A DNA stretch of 64,000 nucleotides, from positions 57,480,201 through 57,544,200 of the forward strand of contig CM053140.1 in the NCBI GenBank assembly GCA_028571685.1, written 5' to 3'. The translations under genes and the position numbers were made by a program. Positions 59,104-64,000 of the stretch are shown piece by piece; the first letter of the stretch is position 1, and each line of letters starts with the position of its first letter. The notes beneath the pieces are model-generated. The model searched no databases. It was not told the DNA's origin and was given only the letters and a program-made list of their open reading frames with translations. Source of the stretch: Heterohyrax brucei. Its lineage: Eukaryota; Chordata; Mammalia; Hyracoidea; Procaviidae.

Positions 59104-59475
59104 CTGAGCGGGGGAGAGGGAGGAGACAGACCAGACCTCGCGGTGAAGCCCGAGGCGCTCGGAGCCGCAGGCTTCGGATGCCTCTCAGCAATGATGGCAG
59201 TGATGCTTCTGCCCCACGGGGTGGTTAGGAAAATTTAAAGAAGGAATCTTCTGATACAGGGTCTGCTCATGGTGAGCCCTCAGAGATGAGGCTGTTATTG
59301 TGACCGTTGGTTTTGGTTTTATTATCACGTGCGCAGGGTACTGCCGTTCTCTAGACCTGTTTACTTATCCTTAAAATGGGATATTATTCGAGGCTGTTTC
59401 AGAGGCTGGTTGTCATATGGAAACTGTTCACTGTATAATTTCAACAGTTAGAACAGCCCCTTGTACATTAAAAAG

Positions 59476-59662
59476 ACAAAAACAAACCCAAACCTACAGT
59501 AACCCTCTACGGCAGAGTAGAACTCTTCCCTCGAGTTTCCAAGGCTGTCATCTTTACAGAAATAGACTGCCCGTTTCTTTCTCCCACTCAGCAGCTGTTC
59601 CAAAAGCCCACCATTCAGTTAGCAGCAGAATCCTTAGCCGCTGCGCCACCAGTGCTCCTTAT
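59476..59662 (-). mobile_element. AfroSINE (long form) in IFI6 intron 1
   Basis: Minus-strand copy, same strand as IFI6, with AGAGTAGAACTCTTCC, GGCTGTCATCTTTACAG and GCCGCTGCGCCACC. Confidence 0.85.
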
Positions 59663-60342
59663 CTGGCACATAAAATGTGCAAAGAATAAAAAAAGGTTGT
59701 TGATAAAATTATTTTTACAATGTATTAGTATCTATGGGTACCAAACATTGGCCTCACGTCAACTTCATTTTTCGGATGAAGACAGAAAAATGCAACAGTA
59801 AAGAGCTTGCCTAAGGTCACACAGCAATACTAATAGGAAAAAGTCTCCCCCAGGAAGTGAGCAATTACCAGTACTCAGCACTTTATGGCACAAGATCACT
59901 TACACCCGTGATAACCCCAGGTAGGTGCCCTCATTACCAACCCCTTTAACAGATAAGGAAACTGAGCTTTCCTAGAGGTTAAGTGATACCCCAAAGACTG
60001 CTCAGCCCACACTTTTAACAATCGCTGAATTTAGTTTCATTTTTCCTCAAAGATGACCTCACCACCACATTATCTCCTCCAAGAACAGAGCTTCAGAAAT
60101 TGTCCAGTCCTTTGAGCAGGTAAGGTCGTTTGATCTCCATTTTACTAAGAAGGTAACTAAGGCCGAAAGATGTAAAGTGACAGGGTGGAGTGCTGACCTA
60201 GCACCCATAAGCTAGTTCTCATGCATTTTGAGATTTTCCCTAAAAGCCCCAACCCATCCCCTCAGAGCAGTCCCAGCTGAGTGCACTAAAAGGGACCCAG
60301 AGTTGCAGCGTGGCAGCCCCATTCCATAGCTCCTGGATTTAC

Positions 60343-60410
60343 CTCAGAGGAAGGAGAAGAAAGAATCTTCTTATGTAAGATCTGTTGATGGATGGAGGGA
60401 AAGGGGGTTA
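60343..60410 (-). other. IFI6: IFI6 non-coding first exon (predicted)
   Basis: The donor GT at 60342-60341 (GAG then GTAAAT) fits splicing to the acceptor at 59105-59104. The 5' end is placed about 30 bases downstream of the TATA box and is an estimate. Intron 1 (59104-60342) contains an AfroSINE at about 59476-59662 and L2/MIR-like sequence. Confidence 0.6.
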
Positions 60411-60433
60411 AGGGCTCTCAGGCTGCAGGCTGG

Positions 60434-60442
60434 CTTTTTATA
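60434..60442 (-). promoter_or_regulatory. IFI6: IFI6 TATA box
   Basis: The minus strand reads TATAAAAAG here. It lies about 50 bases downstream of the ISRE and about 30 bases upstream of the predicted transcription start, which is standard spacing for an inducible promoter. Confidence 0.7.
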
Positions 60443-60491
60443 ATCCGTCTGGACAAACTCCACCCAGCCGCGGGCAGCCAATTGTTGTGCT

Positions 60492-60505
60492 AGTTTCCAT
60501 TTCCC
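60492..60505 (-). promoter_or_regulatory. IFI6: Interferon-stimulated response element (ISRE) of IFI6
   Basis: The minus strand reads GGGAAATGGAAACT, a perfect match to the ISRE consensus GGGAAANNGAAACT bound by ISGF3 (STAT1-STAT2-IRF9). Its position upstream of the TATA box explains the interferon induction known for this gene. Confidence 0.85.
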
Positions 60506-60522
60506 AAGCTCTGCAGAGTATC

Positions 60523-60536
60523 AGTTTCTCTGTCTT
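60523..60536 (-). promoter_or_regulatory. IFI6: Second ISRE-like element of IFI6
   Basis: The minus strand reads AAGACAGAGAAACT. The GAAACT half is perfect, while the upstream half has three mismatches to the consensus. Human IFI6 is known for tandem ISREs, so this is probably a weakened second copy about 17 bases farther upstream. Confidence 0.5.
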
Positions 60537-61014
60537 CCACCCTTCTGTGCAGCTGCGGTGTCTGCTGCTGCCAGCTGGAAGAAAGGTGTAATTCAGGCCG
60601 GGAAGAAAGGGTCTTTTCCCAAAGCAGGTCTCAGGAGGGTGGAGTCCATGGCCCTAGTCAGCTTAGTGAAGCCCAGCCACTGGTTCTTCTGGGGTGTGGA
60701 GGCCTTTCATGGTTCAGTTCAGTTAATAATATCTACTGTTAATACAGCACTTGCTGCATGTGAGGACTTGTACAAAGGGCTCTAGGTATGTTATCTGTTG
60801 CCAGTCTCACAGCAACCTTGTGAAGTACATTTTACTGTCTGTAATCCTGATTTTGCAGTTGAGATTCAAGTTTTGGAAATGAAGTCATTTCATTCCATTG
60901 TTCTCTCAGAATGGCTGCTTCTGGGTACAAGCTTATGATAAGAACAGTGAAGTCCAAGCTTATGAGGCCATTTTCACACGTCCTTTGCCATAAAATGGGC
61001 CCCCTGGCCCTAGG

Positions 61015-61179
61015 GGAAACCCTGCTGGTTTAGTGGTTAAGCGCTGTGTCTGGTAACCAGACAGTCAACAGTTCAAATCTGCCAGGCACTTGGAAATGCT
61101 ATGGGGCGGTTCTACTCTGTTTTACAGGGTTGTTATGAGTTGAAATCAACTCAGTGGCAGAGGGTTTCGTTTTTGGTTT
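61015..61179 (+). mobile_element. AfroSINE with perfect 11-bp target-site duplication
   Basis: Plus-strand near-consensus copy flanked by CTGGCCCTAGG at 61004-61014 and 61180-61190. It lies about 0.5 kb upstream of the IFI6 promoter. Confidence 0.92.
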
Positions 61180-61544
61180 CTGGCCCTAGGTATGAGTCAG
61201 AATGAGCTTGAAGGCAACATTTTCTGGGGGACCTACATAGTCGGTTGTTCGTTTCTTAAGCCTTTGGGTGGTGATGCTTGCAGAGGCAGTATGGGTAAGA
61301 AGCCCAGCCTGCCTTTAGAAGCATAACAATTTCAGGAAGGATGGCTCATTGCCCTTTCAAATAGATGGGGTCTGTTGTAAGTAACTGGCCACCAAAAGTT
61401 GCCACATGGCTTCCTACTGCTGGCGGCTATTTGTTGGTAGTTGCTGGATCAGCCTTGTAGAGGGAGCCCAAGGTGTTGGACCCGTTCATAGACCTCATCC
61501 TTGCCCGCATGGCTACTCTTTTATGGGTCATTACAAAACACTGT

Positions 61545-61755
61545 TACAGTTTTGTTTGTCTTGGAGTGCATTCTAACTCCAAGTGACCCCATAGGACAGA
61601 GTAGAACTAACCCATAGAGTTTCTTAGGCTGTAGATCTTTATGGGTATAGGCTACCAGTTTTTTTTTTTCCCCACAGATTGGCTGGTGGTTGACAGTGTT
61701 GATTTTTTGATTAGCATCAGAGATGCTAAACCATTTGGCCACCAGGGCTCCTTTG
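61545..61755 (-). mobile_element. AfroSINE (long form)
   Basis: Minus-strand copy with CCATAGGACAGAGTAGAAC, GGCTGTAGATCTTTATGGG, an internal T-run and CCATTTGGCCACCAGGGC. Confidence 0.82.
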
Positions 61756-62710
61756 CTAAGCGATTATTGTTAGGTGCCACGGGGTCAATTCTGACTCATA
61801 GTTACCCTGTGTACAACAAGACAAAATACTGCCTGGTGTAGTGCCCCCTCCTGATTGTTGTTACGCTTGAGCCCATTGTTGCAGCCGCTGTGTCAGTCCA
61901 TCTTCTTGAGGCTCTTTGTCTCTTTCTCTGCCCTCTACCAAGCATGATGTCCTTCTTCAGGAACTGAGCCCTCCCGACAACCTGTCCAAAGTGAGATGAA
62001 ATCTCACCATCCTGGCTTCTATCCTGCAGCCATTCTGGGTGCACTTTCTCCAAGACAGATCTGTTCATTCCTTTGGAAGTCCTTGGTATATTCAACATTC
62101 TTCACCACCACCATAATTCAAAGCCATCAGTTCTTCTTTGATGTTCCTTATTCATTGCCCAGCTTTTACATGCACACAAGTCAACGGAAAACATGTTGAC
62201 TTGGGTCAACGATATACCTTAGTCCTTAAAGTGACTTGTTTGCTTTTTAAGTCTTTAAAGAAGTCTTTTGCAGCAGATTTGCCCAGTATGATACGTCATT
62301 TGATTTCTTGACTGCTACTTCCATGGCCACTGATTGTGGATCCAAGTAAAATGAAAGCCTTGATAACTTCAATCTTTTCTCCATTTATCATGATGTTGCT
62401 TATTGGTCTAGTAGTGAAGATTTCTGTTTCCTTTATGTTAAAGGTGGAAACCCTGGAGGCATAGTGGTTAAGTGCTGCATTTACTAACCAAAAGGTTGGT
62501 AGTCCATATCCACCAGGTGCTTCTTGGAGACTCTATGGAGCAGTTCTGCTCTGTCCTATAGGGTTGCTATGAGTCAGAATCAACTTTAAGGCATTGGGTT
62601 TGGTTTTTGGGTTTTTTATGTTAAGGTATAATTGATACTGAAGGCTGTAGCCTTTGATCTTGATCAGTAAGGGCTTCAAGTGCTCTTCACTTTCAGTGTG
62701 CAGGGTTGGC
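61756..62710 (-). mobile_element. RTE LINE fragment with nested AfroSINE
   Basis: Complement of the RTE 3' half: TTGTTAGGTGCCACGGGG, CCCATTGTTGCAGCCGCTG and GTGGATCCAAGTAAAATG. It is interrupted at 62442-62614 and resumes with GGTATAATTGATACTGAAGG to about 62700. Confidence 0.85.
62442..62614 (+). mobile_element. AfroSINE nested in RTE with 10-bp duplication
   Basis: Plus-strand copy flanked by TTTATGTTAA at 62432-62441 and 62615-62624. It contains GGAAACCCTGGAGGCATAG, ACTAACCAAAAGGTTGG and CTGTCCTATAGGGTTGC. Confidence 0.92.
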
Positions 62711-62845
62711 TAAATTTATAAGCTAGCCTTCATCCATAAGATGGGACATCCTGACCATCTGCTTGTAGAGCCTCCTTTATAGGAGATGGTCACCAGTACA
62801 CATTAAAGTGAGATTCAGAGATCAGCAAGCTTTGTGCCCACTTTT

Positions 62846-63020
62846 TCTGCCCATTGCCATTGAATCCATTCTGACACATAGCAACCTATAGGAAGAGCAG
62901 AACTGCCGTATAGTGTTTCCAATACTGTAGTCCTTATGGAAACAGATTGTTGTATTTCACTCCCGTGGAGTGGCTGGTTGGTTTGAACTGTCACCTTTAC
63001 CAGCTGAACCCTTAACTGCT
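62846..63020 (-). mobile_element. AfroSINE (long form)
   Basis: Minus-strand copy with GCCCATTGCCATTGAATCC, GAGCAGAACTGCCGTATAG and ACTGTAGTCCTTATGG. Confidence 0.8.
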
Positions 63021-64000
63021 GTTGTCAGCAGAGTTTTCTTCCACTCACCCACACATGTCTTCTGCAGACCTGCTTATCCTTGAATTTCTGATTTTGTTCT
63101 TTCCATCCTCTTGATCAACTAAGCCAACTATTAGTCACTTCTTATGTCCATACCTCTGTCCATCCCATAGAAATGGAATGACAAAGTATACTGCTCACAG
63201 TTCTGGCCCCTGGGAGAATCATCTCTTTCCTTCAGGGCTATCCCTAACTGAGGCTGTGATAAGTGGCCCATGTGTAGCTAGTACCAAAATATCACACTGA
63301 ACGATGTAAGTTGGGTCTGATTCCTTTCCTCCTCTATAAGTTGGTTGCAGGGAGCCGTTCCTGAGGCCAGAGGTATGAGACAAAGGAGACGTGTCAGATC
63401 AGCAGGGGTAGATGCCATGGGAGTCTGGCTGCCTGTTCATTGGATTGGTTCATACCTGTTGGACCCTTTTGAGTCCAGCCCTGAGTGCACCACTTCTATC
63501 ATAGATTGGATTGCTGCTGTGCCTGAGTGCTAATACAGATTATGACATAGATGCTTAGTCACTGCTGGTGCCCAGTGACACAGCAGGATCTTCAAATGGA
63601 CTGTGGTGAGCACGGCTTTACTAAAAAATCCTAGGGATCCTCACTGCCGTTCTTTTTTCTGCTTTCAGAGACTCACTGCAACATCTTTGCCTGCCACAGA
63701 TACCTCCAGCAGCATTTTACTGGCTGTATCGTGTAATCCCAAGGGGCAGCCTAGCTTGTTTTGTGGCCTAAACTTCCTGTGTAGCTGTCTTTTGCTCTAG
63801 ACCTCACTCATAATTGACAGCCATCCGGACCACCCAATAAAGAATTGGAGAGATAGTTCCAAGTGTGTCTATTCTGTCTCCAAAATCCAAAGAAGACCAC
63901 CAAGTATTGTGTCTCTAAGTGATATGGTATGTGAGGTGAGATAACTTGTCCTGGCATGCCCCAAACTACTAAACTCCTACAAATATTAGCAAGGTGGCAG
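63021..64000. other. Intergenic upstream of IFI6, nothing recognised
   Basis: The last kilobase has no convincing exon, RNA gene or named repeat. In human the next gene in this direction is FAM76A, but no part of it was seen. Confidence 0.4.

Noticed and set aside
58606-59238. Plus-strand open frame of 210 codons across IFI6
   Set aside because: Antisense to the IFI6 start exon and spanning its introns, with no domain; the minus-strand gene explains the region.

Overview
This window is nuclear DNA from a placental mammal, almost certainly an afrotherian and most likely an elephant. The evidence is the density of AfroSINE copies (at least 28 recognisable, both orientations) together with the RTE-clade LINE that shares their 3' end. 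The two protein-coding genes have typical mammalian exon-intron structure. Gene order FGR then IFI6, both on the minus strand, matches human chromosome 1p35.3 from memory of that locus.

Layout. Positions 1-5463 lie downstream of FGR and hold only MIR, L2-like and AfroSINE repeats plus two CTCF-like motifs. Positions 5464-15968 carry all eleven coding exons of FGR, a Src-family tyrosine kinase. The joined reading frame is 1587 nt, 528 codons plus stop. All catalytic and regulatory residues are present and every intron has GT-AG ends. From 16.0 to 26.2 kb is probably 5' non-coding FGR sequence: a TG-rich tract, repeats, and a CpG-rich block at 25.0-26.2 kb that is the best candidate for the FGR promoter.

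From 26.2 to 49.1 kb is an intergenic repeat field. It contains MaLR-type LTRs, one near-complete MaLR element with paired LTRs (37.4-39.5 kb), an L1 fragment split by later insertions (39.5-41.1 kb), a near-full-length decayed RTE LINE (41.9-45.0 kb), and an LTR cut by a 5'-truncated RTE with an 11-bp target-site duplication (46.5-47.7 kb). A second, unassigned CpG-rich segment at 49.14-49.66 kb carries a perfect NF-kB motif, a CCAAT box, a CRE-like site and GC boxes. It looks like a promoter with no known gene attached.

Positions 56.9-60.6 kb hold the complete interferon-stimulated gene IFI6: poly(A) signal, four coding exons encoding 131 residues, a non-coding first exon, a TATA box and two ISRE motifs. 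The rest to 64 kb is repeats, including an RTE fragment with a nested AfroSINE.

FGR (myeloid signalling kinase) and IFI6 (interferon effector) are both immune genes but have no direct joint pathway visible here. I found no CRISPR array, operon, functional tRNA or rRNA gene, and no clearly new protein system. The most interesting items are the orphan promoter-like island, the AfroSINE lying six bases from an FGR splice donor, an internally deleted non-autonomous RTE derivative, and several insertions dated by nesting and target-site duplications. Repeat family names come from recognition of consensus-like sequence, not from a database search, and repeat boundaries are approximate unless a duplication is given.
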